Assembly: GCA_020054355.1 (NCBI GenBank)
Contig: JAGVLI010001006.1
Coordinates: forward strand, 1-8,397
Length of the DNA: 8,397 bases
DNA from: Planctomycetales bacterium
GTDB lineage: Bacteria; Planctomycetota; Planctomycetia; Gemmatales; Gemmataceae
Direction of reading: 5' to 3'
In this document: in pieces, positions 1-7,461 of the stretch
Numbering within the stretch: position 1 is the stretch's first letter
Layout of the letters: each line of letters opens with the position of its first letter
Position numbers and translations under genes: made by a program
Notes under the pieces: generated by a model
The model's input: the letters and a program-made list of their open reading frames with translations, nothing else
What the model was told of the DNA's origin: nothing
The model's database searches: none

Positions 1-1950
1 GACTGGGACGGCCGGCGCCGCCGGTGCTTCGACGGCTGCGACTCCGCCCGGACCCGCCGGAGCGTCCAAGGCCGCAGCCTTGCCGTCCCGTTCCAGCTCG
101 TGGCGGATCTTCAGGTTGAAGCTGATGAGGTCGATGATCCCGGCCTTGGGATCGACCTGCAAGGCGTGGAAGTTGTTCACGTTGTTGCTCAGTTCCTTGT
201 CGAAGAGCAGCTTGCCGGTGGCCTTGTGCAGGCTCTTGGTGGCGACCACGTGCATGGCGATGCGATTGTTGCCCTGGTTGACCCACTTGTTGTAGCGCGA
301 GGTGAAGAGCAGCACGGGCAGGTCCTTGAACTGCTCCAGCACCAGCATCTGGTTCTGGATCGGGTTGATCCACTTGGTCTTGCCGGTGGCCCCGTCGAAG
401 GCGTAGAGCGCGCCGTTGACGGTCAGCGTCCGCATGCCGTGGTAGACGTTCATCCAGATGCCGTTGTTCAGGTTCGGGTCGGCCGTCTTGTTCAGCGCGA
501 CGTAGAACTGATCGCGGTCGCCCAGCAGCCAGGCTTCCTGGAGCTTGTCGAGGTCTTCCTTCCTGACCTTGGCCTTGAGGACTTCCTGATTGCTGGCCAG
601 ATCGAAGACGGTGACGTTGCCTTCCGGATCGACCGCGCCGGTCAAGTCCTCGGCTTCGCACTTGAGGACGGTGGTCCCGGTCGGGAACTCCTTCTTCCAC
701 ACGTCCTTGCCCGTGGCCACGTCATAGGAGCGGAGCACGATGCCGCTGGCCAATTCGTCCTTGACGAGCAGCGTGCGGCCCCGGACCCGCAGCTTCTGCT
801 TGAACGCCTCGGTGAAGTCGGGCACCTGGACGGTGACGCCGTCGGTCGCCCGCACGGCGCGGTTCGCGCTCGAAACAGCGCCGTCGGCGTTCAGTTCGAC
901 CAGGTAGACGTACTGTTCATCGCCGAAAATCTGGGTGCGGGAAGCATTCACGTCGGACTTGGTCCAGAGCATCGTGCCCTTGATGGGGTCGAGCGCGACC
1001 AAGCCGTTGCGGGTTTGCAGGCAGACGTAAGAGGCTTCCACCGCGCCGGTCTGGCCCAGCTTCTGCATCCAGCCGTCCTGGTAGAGCAGCGTCAGGTTGC
1101 CTTCGCGGTCGCGCGTCACCTGGCCCAGCTGCGGTTGGCTGCTGGTGCCGGGCGAATACAGGTTGTATTCCCAGAGCTTCTTCTGATCGACCGGATCGAA
1201 GCCGTAAACCATGTGGCCCAGGCCGACGACGACCACGTGGCCCTGGACCGAGTAAGTCGTGCGAATGTTGGCGTGGCCGTGGTTCAGGTACTGCAACGAC
1301 GGCAGGTTGGCCGACTTCCACTGGTCCTTGCCGTCGGCCTGGTTGACGACCCGCAGCTGCTGCAGGTTCATGTCCAGGGCCAGGCGGTGCTTCTGGAAGA
1401 AGGGCAGCAGATCGCCGACCGGCTCCAGCGTGAAGCTGGGCTGCATCGGGAACTGGCCGTGGACCTCGGAGACCTTGAACTTGCCGTTCCACGACTGCCG
1501 GGCGTCCTCGAGGAACGGCAGGAAGCGCTTGTCGGTGGTCAGTTCGCTGTAGAGGTCGGCCCCGGTCTTGCCGTCCTTGATGACGACCTTGGTGAAGTCG
1601 CGGCCCAGGGCACGATAGTAATGGGCGGCGTGGTCCATCAGCCCCTTGCGGAGCATGACGCGGGCCAGGATTTCGACGGCTTGGCCGGCGGCTGCCGGAT
1701 CGACGGCCTTCTGCCCTTCGACCTGTAGGAGCAACAGCTGGGCTTCGCGCAGCTCGTCGGCCTTGGCGTCGCGGGCGGCTTCGAGCAGACGGTCGGCCAG
1801 CTTCAGACGGGCTTGCCGGCCCACGGATAGTCCGGAACCGAACAGGTCGGCGAAGCGGCGCAGGGCGGTGACGTCGCTGGTGTCCTTGACGGCGGTCCAT
1901 TGCTCGGCCAAACGGGTTTCCAGCGGCTGCCGTTGTTCGGGCTTGGCCTT
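1..1950 (-). CDS. C-terminal part of the same PQQ-propeller protein (adjacent frame, partial at left edge)
   Basis: Read on the minus strand with codons starting at 1950, 1947 and so on, this stretch is open for 650 codons to position 1. It begins K-A-K-P-E-Q-R-Q-P-L-E-T and continues with a helical/TPR-like segment ('MLRKGLMDHAAHYYRAL'). A second PQQ-type propeller follows, with blades such as 'YGFDPVDQKKLWEYN' (near 1200), 'VALDPIKGTMLWTK' (near 1000), 'SYDVATGKDVWKKE' (near 730) and 'YAFDGATGKTKWINP' (near 405). The visible end is Ala/Pro/Val-rich, a likely linker or tail. There is no ATG and no ribosome binding site at its beginning. It joins seamlessly to the N-terminal piece if one base is restored near 1949-1951, so it is the rest of that gene and not a separate one. 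The whole protein would exceed 1,570 residues. An automatic pipeline might start it at an internal TTG (for example 1909-1911), which I consider an artefact. Confidence 0.8.
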
Positions 1951-4736
1951 TCCATCATGGCGGCGATCCGGCCGCGCGCCCAGACGGCGGGCGAGGACTT
2001 GGTGTTCGGCTCGTCCAGCGAGCTGACCAGTTCCTGGCTGCCGGCCAGGGCGCCGAAGTCGGTGTACGCCTGGAAGGCGTCCACCAGCCGGCCCTGGCGC
2101 TCGCGGCCCTTCGCCACCAGGCACAGGAAGCTGCCCTGGCGGCGGCGGCGCTCCTCGGCGTTTTCGGCCTGGCACAGCGTCTTGTATTCGTCCAGGTACT
2201 TTTCCGCGACGTTGAAATCGCGCTGGAACATATCGGTCAGCGTTTCGTAGAGCTTCTGCTTGGCCTTCGGAATCATGTCGGCGGGCGGATTGTTCTCCAG
2301 GGCGGTATGCAGGTCGGCGTAAGCCTTGTCCAGCTCGCCCTTGTCCAGGCACAGCTCGCCGCGCTCGATCAGGGCGAGCGGGTCCTTCGGATTGTTCTTG
2401 ATCCGCTCGTCGATCAGGGTGAGCTTCGACTGGAGCTGCGGATAGGCGGTGATGCTGGTCAGGGTCTGCGACAGCACCTGTCCTTCGTAAAAGATCAGGT
2501 TGCCGGGGACTTCCTTCTTGCGGCTCTTGGTGTGGGCCACGACCCGGCCGGTATCGACGTTGATGGCGCAGACTTCCGGTTCCTTGTCCTGGCCGCTGCG
2601 GAGCGGCAGGTAGTAGACGTTCTCGCTGGCGGCCCCCTGGCCGGACGGCACGCCGATGTTGTCGAGGCGCCAGGCCTGGTCGCCCTTGTTCAGGTTCAGG
2701 GCCTTGCAGTAACCCTTGCCGACGATCAGCGCCTTGCCGTGGAAGACGCCGGCGAAGTACAGGTCGTCGGTGGCGCGGGCGTGCTTCCAGAGCAGGCTGC
2801 CGTCGCGCAGGTCGATGCAGTGAACGGCGCTGCCGTCCGGGGCGGTGAAGACCACCTTGCCGTCCTGGATGGCCGGCGCGGCGATCCGCCATTCGGTATT
2901 CATCGTCGGGTTCACGGGCATCCCGTTGATCATCCCGATCCGATTCGGGTTCGGCAGCTGCGGGGCCTTGTCGTCGCGATAGGAGTGCGCCCAGACTAGG
3001 CTGTGCGACAGCATGTCCACGCCCAGGATGGCGCCGGCGTTGGTCGGGCAGACCAGGATGCCGTCGGCGTAGGCCAGGTGGGCGGCGTTGATGCGGCGGT
3101 TGAAGTCGAGCTGGATCTTGTCCTTGGCGTTGGCCAGGGTCTGGGTCCAGGCGATGGCCGGCGCGGGCGGAATCGCGTCGCCGGGCTGGTCCTTCGGCTC
3201 GATGCAGACCAGGCGCAGCTCGGAGTTCTTCTCGTTCAGCAAGTAGAGCTTGCCGCCCAGGGGCAGCGGCGGCCCGAGGAAGAAACTGCCGGCCAGCTCG
3301 CTTTCCTTGTCGAAGCGGCCACCCAGTTCCCAGACCAGCTTGCCGGACTCGAGGTTGTAAGCCTTCAAGCTGTTGCGGTTGACCAGGTCGGTCAATGCGC
3401 CGAAGTTCGGAGCGCCGCCCCACATGAAGTTCCGCAGGTAAGCGGGGTGCGGCGGAATGGCCAGGTCGTCGATGACGTAGACGCGGGTGGCGTCGGTGCT
3501 GAGGCTGCCGACGACCGAGTTCTCGAACAGGATGCCCTGCGGTCCGTTCTGGCGGTAAATGTTGGCCCACTGGTCCAGCTGCGCCTTCTTGTTGGCGTCG
3601 CTCAGGACCGTTTGCAGGCCGCCGTCGGTGTACGAATACCAGGCGATCTTGCCTTCCTGCTTCAGGTTCAGGGCATAGACGCCGTCGTAGGTCCGGTAGA
3701 TGACCTTGTTCGCCGCCGCCACCGGGAAGAAGGCCGGCATGATGGCCTGGCCGCGCTGGTCTTGCAGGAAGCGCAGGGCGTGATTGAGGTTGTCCTCGGT
3801 CCAGGTCTTCACATCCGACTTGATCGGCAAGGTCGAAGCGGTCCAGAGGTGGTCGAGGAACGGCGCGCCGCCGTAACCCTGCTCGGTGCGGCTCGGCCCG
3901 CCGCGATACACCATCGGCTCGCGGATGTTCTTCGGCTCATCGACGATGGCCTTGTCCAGTTCGGCCCGCAAGGCGCCGACGCTGATGAATTGCTTCGGGG
4001 AGATTTCCAAGCCGCCGTCGCGCTCGATCTTCTTGACCAACGTCTTCCAGACCTCGTCGCCGGCTTCCTTGTCGCCGGAGCGATACGCGGACAACGCGAT
4101 CTTGTAGAGCGTCCAGGGGCTGAGCTTGTCGGTGCCCTGGCGGCGGTAGAGGCGGTCGAAGTACAGGGCGGCGATCAGCGGTTCGTCGCGGTTCAGGCAG
4201 TGGGTGCCGAGCAGCATGGTCGCTTCCGCGCCGGCTTCCGTGTGCAGGAAGCGGACGGCGACCTCGGCGAGGATGTCCTTGTCGCCGCCCTGCCGGGCCT
4301 GGAGCAGCCGGCCCTTGGCGGCGGGGCCGAACTGCAATTCGTAGAACTGGATGCCGTCGCTGGGCATGGTGCCGAGCAGCCGGTTGGCCTCGGCCTTGAT
4401 GCTGACCATGCGGACGATGGTCTTGCCGTTGACGACGCGCTTGACCTCCACGAAGCCGTCCTGCGGCATGTCGAGCAGCGACTGCAAGGCGCGCACCGCC
4501 TGGCCCCAGTCCTTGTCCTCGATCAGCTCCTGGCTCTTGTTCATCACCTGCTGCGCCTTGCGGTCGGTCGGCAGGGAGATGGCGCTCGTCAGGGTTTCGT
4601 TCCCCTCTTCATCGCCTCCCGGCTTGCCGCGCATGATGCGGACTTGCGCCTCGGCCGTCAGCAACGGCCAGGCAGTCAGGCCAGCCAGAAAACCCAAGCC
4701 GACGAGGACGGAGCAGATGCGTCTTGTGCTGGACAT
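1803..4736 (-). CDS. Exported PQQ-type beta-propeller/TPR protein, N-terminal part (frameshifted gene)
   Basis: This is the first 929 or so codons of a giant exported protein. Residues 1-30 form a Sec signal peptide: Arg-Arg near the start, a Leu/Val/Gly core and an AEA|Q cleavage site. Residues about 50-90 are helical and TPR-like. PQQ-type propeller blades follow, seen as 'YNLESGKLVWEL' (about 458-470) and 'CIDLRDGSLLWKHA' (about 640), each with the blade-ending G-x-x-x-W pattern. Residues about 770-900 are a TPR block ('ALIERGELCLDKGELDKAYADL'-like). The start ATG (4734-4736) has GAGGAA at 4746-4751, 10 nt upstream. The last 49 or so residues of this frame are Pro/Ser/Arg-rich and look like out-of-frame translation, while good coding sequence continues in the adjacent frame from about 1950. 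The stop at 1803 is therefore probably not the natural end. BamB-like propellers have a scaffold role, and no quinoprotein dehydrogenase motif was recognised, so the function is unknown. It probably acts in the periplasm or envelope. Confidence 0.85.
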   Translation of the reverse strand: MSSTRRICSVLVGLGFLAGLTAWPLLTAEAQVRIMRGKPGGDEEGNETLTSAISLPTDRKAQQVMNKSQELIEDKDWGQAVRALQSLLDMPQDGFVEVKRVVNGKTIVRMVSIKAEANRLLGTMPSDGIQFYELQFGPAAKGRLLQARQGGDKDILAEVAVRFLHTEAGAEATMLLGTHCLNRDEPLIAALYFDRLYRRQGTDKLSPWTLYKIALSAYRSGDKEAGDEVWKTLVKKIERDGGLEISPKQFISVGALRAELDKAIVDEPKNIREPMVYRGGPSRTEQGYGGAPFLDHLWTASTLPIKSDVKTWTEDNLNHALRFLQDQRGQAIMPAFFPVAAANKVIYRTYDGVYALNLKQEGKIAWYSYTDGGLQTVLSDANKKAQLDQWANIYRQNGPQGILFENSVVGSLSTDATRVYVIDDLAIPPHPAYLRNFMWGGAPNFGALTDLVNRNSLKAYNLESGKLVWELGGRFDKESELAGSFFLGPPLPLGGKLYLLNEKNSELRLVCIEPKDQPGDAIPPAPAIAWTQTLANAKDKIQLDFNRRINAAHLAYADGILVCPTNAGAILGVDMLSHSLVWAHSYRDDKAPQLPNPNRIGMINGMPVNPTMNTEWRIAAPAIQDGKVVFTAPDGSAVHCIDLRDGSLLWKHARATDDLYFAGVFHGKALIVGKGYCKALNLNKGDQAWRLDNIGVPSGQGAASENVYYLPLRSGQDKEPEVCAINVDTGRVVAHTKSRKKEVPGNLIFYEGQVLSQTLTSITAYPQLQSKLTLIDERIKNNPKDPLALIERGELCLDKGELDKAYADLHTALENNPPADMIPKAKQKLYETLTDMFQRDFNVAEKYLDEYKTLCQAENAEERRRRQGSFLCLVAKGRERQGRLVDAFQAYTDFGALAGSQELVSSLDEPNTKSSPAVWARGRIAAMMERPSPNNGSRWKPVWPSNGPPSRTPATSPPCAASPTCSVPDYPWAGKPV
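1947..1953 (-). other. Probable -1 type frameshift site in the PQQ-propeller gene
   Basis: The upstream frame reads ATG-ATG-GAA-AGG-CCA (M-M-E-R-P) and turns into low-complexity Pro/Ser/Arg residues. If the A-run here had four As instead of three, it would read M-M-E-K-A-K-P-E-Q and stay in a normal coding frame to the window edge. The simplest reading is one missing A, either a sequencing/assembly error or a real mutation. The local sequence G-GAA-AGG does not match the X-XXY-YYZ slippery pattern, which argues against programmed frameshifting. The exact base is uncertain by a few tens of nucleotides. Confidence 0.75.
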
Positions 4737-4807
4737 TGTGGAGGGTTCCTCGTTTCATTCCCCACGGAAGGGGTGGCAGTCTGCGTCGAAGAGCGGAAGG
4801 TGACAAG

Positions 4808-4837
4808 ATTGTCGCACAGCAGGACGATTTCAGACAA
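4808..4837 (-). promoter_or_regulatory. Weak sigma70-like promoter candidate for the PQQ-propeller gene
   Basis: On the minus strand TTGTCT (4837-4832) and GACAAT (4813-4808) are 18 bp apart, four of six matches each to the -35 and -10 consensus. A start site near 4801 would give a leader of about 65 nt before the ATG. The -10 box lies inside a small inverted repeat (GACAA-2-TTGTC, 4802-4813). Matches this weak occur by chance, so this is only a candidate. Confidence 0.25.
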
Positions 4838-5056
4838 GCGCAATCTCGTGAACCACTAGACGGGCCGGAAAGCTTCGTGGACGGGTAAACTTCTCGGCCT
4901 CCGCTGAATTCCCTTAACTCCAATTTGACGAACCAAACGCTCCAACTTAACCGGCCTGGCAAGCCATCGTTGGCGGGAATTCCCTAAAGCCAAGTGGAGC
5001 AATCAATTGTAGCACACTTTCTTTCTTGCCTGTCTAGGGTTTCCAGTTCATTCGGA

Positions 5057-5062
5057 TACAAT
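5057..5062 (+). promoter_or_regulatory. -10-like box placed for a leaderless radical SAM transcript
   Basis: TACAAT matches five of six positions of the TATAAT consensus. It ends 6 bp before the ATG at 5069, so transcription would begin at or within a base or two of the start codon. No Shine-Dalgarno sequence precedes that ATG, which fits a leaderless mRNA. No convincing -35 box lies at the normal distance. Confidence 0.3.
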
Positions 5063-5068
5063 GGCCGC

Positions 5069-6178
5069 ATGAAGGCTCCAGCTGACCGGAAGCTACCCTT
5101 GAGTCGCGGCGAAAGCCGGCCCGTGCGCCGGCGGACGCGGACTTTTCGCCCCAATTACCTGTCCTTCGCCGGGACTTATCGGTGCAACCTGAACTGTCCG
5201 CATTGCTGTGTGCCCATTGAGTGGACCGATTATCTCGACATCGGTACAGCGGTGCGCTTTCTGGAGGATGCCCATGCCCAGGGAGTAAGCACCCTGGGGC
5301 TTACCGGGGGCGAACCGTTCCTGTATCCGGAGTTTGTGCATACGGTGTGCCGCCGGGCGGCGCAACTCGGCTATCGCTTCGACAAGGTGATGACCAACGG
5401 CCTGTGGTTTCGCGACTCGAAGCAGCTGACCGAGGTGCTGGGCAAGCTGGAGCAAACGGGCTTTTCCGGCAAGCTGGGCCTGAGCGTCGATAAGTTTCAC
5501 GGCCTGGAAATCGAGCCGTTGGCGGAATTCTGCCGGACGGCACGGCAGGTTTTCGGGCGCGACAACATCATCTCGCTGTCCTATGCCAGCCGCACCCCGC
5601 ACCAGGGGCTGGACGGGGCGCGGCGGCTGGCCCAGGCCCTGGGAGCGGTCATCGATTGGTCCGAGATTTTGGGTAGATATTTGCTGGTGGCGCCGGATTT
5701 GACGATGCCCGTGAACTGGAACCACCTGGCCCCGGTCGAGCGCGCTGAAAAACTGGCCGGCGGCTGGGACGGTGCCTGGTTCGAGGAAGACTACTGCGAG
5801 GGACCGGGACAGGCGCTGATCGTGAACCCGAAAGGAGAGGTGAAGCCCTGCTGCGGCTTCGCTTCCGACCTGGACCAGCTGACCATCGGCAACATTTACC
5901 GGGACAGCGTGCGGCAGGTCATCCGCAACGGCCGCCGGCACCCCTACGTCGGCAAGTTATTCAGCAAAGGGCTGAGTGCGATCCGGGATGAAATCCTGGC
6001 CCGCGATCCGGCGGCGCTGCCGGGAAAAACGTCCAATCATTGCTACTTCTGCTGGTACGTGCTGACGCGCGGCCTGGCAAGCGGGGTCAACGGCGGGGGC
6101 GGGCAGATCGGGAGCTGGACCGGCGAACGGCCGAACCAAGCCGGGGAACTGATTCAGCTGGGGCTGCGGAAAAAGTGA
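5069..6178 (+). CDS. Radical SAM protein with SPASM/twitch-like C-terminal domain
   Basis: This is a 369-residue radical SAM enzyme. The AdoMet-binding [4Fe-4S] motif is C39-N-L-N-C43-P-H-C46, with an extra Cys at 47, followed by the glycine-rich motif G80-G-E-P83. The C-terminal part has C243-x12-G256-x4-C261 with C262 beside it, then an 'IGNIY' strand (about 273-277) and C325-x2-C328. This arrangement fits a SPASM/twitch domain holding at least one auxiliary Fe-S cluster. Such domains are typical of enzymes that modify peptides or proteins, such as RiPP maturases and sulfatase-maturing enzymes. The substrate cannot be read from the sequence. I chose the ATG at 5069. A GTG at 4994 would add 25 residues, but it has no ribosome binding site and lies in AT-rich intergenic-looking sequence. 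The residues just after the ATG are Arg/Lys-rich. A small acidic gene follows 55 bp downstream and is probably co-transcribed. The protein should be cytoplasmic. Confidence 0.85.
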   Translation: MKAPADRKLPLSRGESRPVRRRTRTFRPNYLSFAGTYRCNLNCPHCCVPIEWTDYLDIGTAVRFLEDAHAQGVSTLGLTGGEPFLYPEFVHTVCRRAAQLGYRFDKVMTNGLWFRDSKQLTEVLGKLEQTGFSGKLGLSVDKFHGLEIEPLAEFCRTARQVFGRDNIISLSYASRTPHQGLDGARRLAQALGAVIDWSEILGRYLLVAPDLTMPVNWNHLAPVERAEKLAGGWDGAWFEEDYCEGPGQALIVNPKGEVKPCCGFASDLDQLTIGNIYRDSVRQVIRNGRRHPYVGKLFSKGLSAIRDEILARDPAALPGKTSNHCYFCWYVLTRGLASGVNGGGGQIGSWTGERPNQAGELIQLGLRKK

Positions 6179-6221
6179 CCGTCGGCGGCCAACCGCAGCC
6201 GATAATCGCTGTAGTTCAAAC

Positions 6222-6229
6222 AAGGAGGT
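6222..6229 (+). promoter_or_regulatory. Strong Shine-Dalgarno for the small acidic gene
   Basis: AAGGAGGT lies 4 nt before the ATG at 6234. It is a near-perfect match to the anti-SD of 16S rRNA and the best ribosome binding site in the window. It settles the start of the 64-residue gene and supports its being genuinely translated, perhaps at a higher level than the radical SAM gene, which has no visible SD. Confidence 0.75.
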
Positions 6230-6233
6230 CCTC

Positions 6234-6428
6234 ATGCTCGACGATGGCGACGAATACGAAGACATCGATCCCGAAGAAGTCGATATGGTGGTTTCCACGC
6301 TGCGGAAACTGCTGCAGGAAGTGAAGAGCGAGAGCATCCAGGAAGTGCTGCAAATCGCCCGGCAGGACATCGCCGCGTTGACGGAGATCGACGACTGCGA
6401 AGACGAGGAAGACGAGGAAGCCGCTTGA
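6234..6428 (+). CDS. Small highly acidic protein (64 aa), unknown function
   Basis: I do not recognise this family. About 24 of 64 residues are Asp or Glu against four Lys/Arg. Residues 1-17 are acidic ('DDGDEYEDIDPEE'). Residues about 18-50 should form an amphipathic helix or two ('MVVSTLRKLLQEVKSES', 'IQEVLQIARQDIAALTEI'). The tail is Asp/Glu-rich with a single Cys (residue 55) and ends in Ala-Ala. There is no signal peptide or membrane segment. It starts 55 bp after the radical SAM gene with an excellent ribosome binding site and no terminator between, so the two are likely one operon. It may be a partner or regulator of the radical SAM enzyme, or its peptide substrate. The lack of a Gly/Ser/Cys-rich core makes a classical RiPP precursor less likely. 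A stand-alone small acidic protein is equally possible. Confidence 0.7.
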   Translation: MLDDGDEYEDIDPEEVDMVVSTLRKLLQEVKSESIQEVLQIARQDIAALTEIDDCEDEEDEEAA

Positions 6429-6453
6429 GGATCACGCTACGAACCGCTAGTTT

Positions 6454-6594
6454 GAGCGAGTTGGCGAGCCGCTAGCGAGGCGCTAGCGAGCCTCCCGCGT
6501 CAGCGGGGGGAGTAAACGACAAGCGGCGAACTCCCCCCGCTGACGCGGGAGGCTCGCTAAGCGCGGGAGGCTCGCCAAGACCAACGGCTCGCTT
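6454..6594. repeat. Nested palindromic repeat (REP/MITE-like), 30-bp perfect inverted arms
   Basis: The core is a perfect inverted repeat with arms 6484-6513 and 6530-6559 around a 16-nt loop. The arms carry CCTCCCGCGTCAGCGGGGGG on one side and its complement on the other. Outside this, TTGGCGAGCC (6461-6470) pairs with GGCTCGCCAA (6569-6578). At the edges GAGCGA (6454-6459) pairs with TCGCTT (6589-6594) with one G-T wobble. Short direct repeats are embedded: GCTAGCGAG at 6471-6479 and 6482-6490, and CGCGGGAGGCTCGC at 6544-6557 and 6562-6575. There is no T-run after the stem, so it is not a standard terminator, although such a stem could protect or attenuate RNA. It fills the gap between the acidic gene and the LRR gene. 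I associate this GC-rich motif with dispersed repeats of Gemmata-type genomes. Confidence 0.85.
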
Positions 6595-6602
6595 TGATCT
6601 TC

Positions 6603-6608
6603 GAGGAG
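6603..6608 (+). promoter_or_regulatory. Shine-Dalgarno of the LRR gene
   Basis: GAGGAG lies 7 nt before the ATG at 6616 and fixes that start, which is also where the signal peptide begins. It sits directly downstream of the palindromic repeat. Confidence 0.65.
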
Positions 6609-6615
6609 ACACCCC

Positions 6616-7434
6616 ATGAACAAGCACCTGGCTGCCCTGGCGACATTCGTTTTGCTGGCGGGGCTGGCGAGCCGCGTCGCCGCCGCGCCCTTCGAGGATA
6701 AGAACCTGGAAGCGGCCGTGAAAGCGGCCCTGAACGACCCCAAGGCCGACCTGAGCGACAACAGCCTCAAGAACCTCTTCGTGCTGGAGGCGTCCGGCAA
6801 GGGCATCAAGGACTTGAAGGGCCTGGAGAAGTGCAAGAACCTGGCGCTGATCCGGCTCACCAAGAATGAGATTGCCGACCTGGCGCCGCTCAAGGAACTG
6901 ACCAACCTGCAATCGCTGGACCTGGCGCAGAACAAGATCGCCGATGTTGCACCGCTCGCGGGCCTGACCAAGCTGCAATATCTGGAACTGACCGGCAATC
7001 AAATCGAGAAGGTCGATGGTCTTGCCGGCCTGAACGCCCTGGCAGCGCTCTACCTCTCGGGCAACAAGATCGCCGACATTGCACCGCTGGGCGGCCTGGC
7101 CAAGCTCTCCTCGCTGCACCTGGCGGGCAACGGCCTGAAGGACATCGGCGCGCTGGCCAAGGTCAACCGACTCTCGACTCTGGACCTCAAGGACAACGCC
7201 ATCGTGGACCTGGCTCCGCTGGGCAAGCAGACCGATTTACGCCTATTGATGCTGGAGCGCAACAAGGTAATGGACCTGAAACCGCTGGTCGAACTGGCCG
7301 AGGCCGACAGCAAGGGCGACAAGCGGCTAGCCCCGTACTTGCGGCTCTTCCTGGCGGGCAATCCGCTGTCGGACACGGCCAAGGGAGCGCAGCTGGAAGC
7401 GCTGAAGAAGACCGGCGTGCGGATTGAGAACTGA
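6616..7434 (+). CDS. Exported leucine-rich-repeat protein
   Basis: The 272-residue protein has a Sec signal peptide at residues 1-24 (Lys at 3, Leu/Ala core, cleavage near AAA|P or VAA|A). A short acidic/basic linker leads into leucine-rich repeats of the 22-residue SDS22/internalin-like type, consensus L-x-x-L-x-L-x-x-N-x-I-x-D-[LIV]-x-P-L. Six consecutive repeats of exactly 22 residues run from about 75 to 206, flanked by a degenerate repeat before them and one after. The final repeat is interrupted by a charged insertion ('EADSKGDKRLAPY'), and the protein ends in a small capping helix. LRR folds are protein-binding surfaces, and the partner is unknown. No membrane anchor, LPxTG or PEP-CTERM motif is visible, so it is probably periplasmic or secreted. 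It is transcribed alone or with upstream genes through the palindromic repeat, and a terminator follows. Confidence 0.9.
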   Translation: MNKHLAALATFVLLAGLASRVAAAPFEDKNLEAAVKAALNDPKADLSDNSLKNLFVLEASGKGIKDLKGLEKCKNLALIRLTKNEIADLAPLKELTNLQSLDLAQNKIADVAPLAGLTKLQYLELTGNQIEKVDGLAGLNALAALYLSGNKIADIAPLGGLAKLSSLHLAGNGLKDIGALAKVNRLSTLDLKDNAIVDLAPLGKQTDLRLLMLERNKVMDLKPLVELAEADSKGDKRLAPYLRLFLAGNPLSDTAKGAQLEALKKTGVRIEN

Positions 7435-7461
7435 CCTGCGGCGTGCTACGCTTGGATAGCA

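Larger units (their letters stand above)
4737..5068. other. Divergent intergenic region
   Basis: This region of 332 bp separates the minus-strand propeller gene from the plus-strand radical SAM gene and is visibly more AT-rich than the genes. It holds the propeller gene's ribosome binding site (4746-4751), weak promoter candidates on both strands, a perfect 10-bp palindrome GGGAATTCCC (4975-4984), and a near-direct repeat of GAATTCCCTtAA (4906-4917 and 4977-4988). The open frames that cross it have no coding character, and I see no RNA gene or riboswitch. Confidence 0.6.

Noticed and set aside
100..1728. 542-codon open frame on the plus strand
   Set aside because: It is exactly antisense to the codon register of the propeller gene and rich in Val/Leu/Gln/Asp/Gly, as expected from reverse-reading GC-rich codons. 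It has no domain and no ribosome binding site.
917..1900. 327-codon minus-strand frame beginning M-D-R-R-Q-G-H
   Set aside because: It is Arg/Pro/Gly-rich, typical of out-of-frame reading in GC-rich DNA. The propeller blades lie in the neighbouring frame.
3003..4859. 618-codon open frame on the plus strand
   Set aside because: It is the same kind of antisense shadow of the propeller gene, with a repetitive V/L/G/D/Q composition and no recognisable motif.
4975..4984. GGGAATTCCC palindrome as an operator
   Set aside because: A single 10-bp palindrome in 332 bp can easily occur by chance. It is not placed relative to a convincing promoter, so it is mentioned only within the intergenic description.
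5093..5941. 282-codon minus-strand frame over the radical SAM gene
   Set aside because: It is an antisense shadow. The plus strand carries the clear radical SAM motifs.
6181..6203. Small hairpin between the radical SAM and acidic genes
   Set aside because: The stem is only 6 bp including a G-T pair, with an 11-nt loop and no T-run, so it is not a credible terminator.
6472..7119. 215-codon minus-strand frame over the LRR gene
   Set aside because: It is antisense to the LRR gene, and its C-terminal 'PPASAGG/PPADAGG' part is just the palindromic repeat translated.
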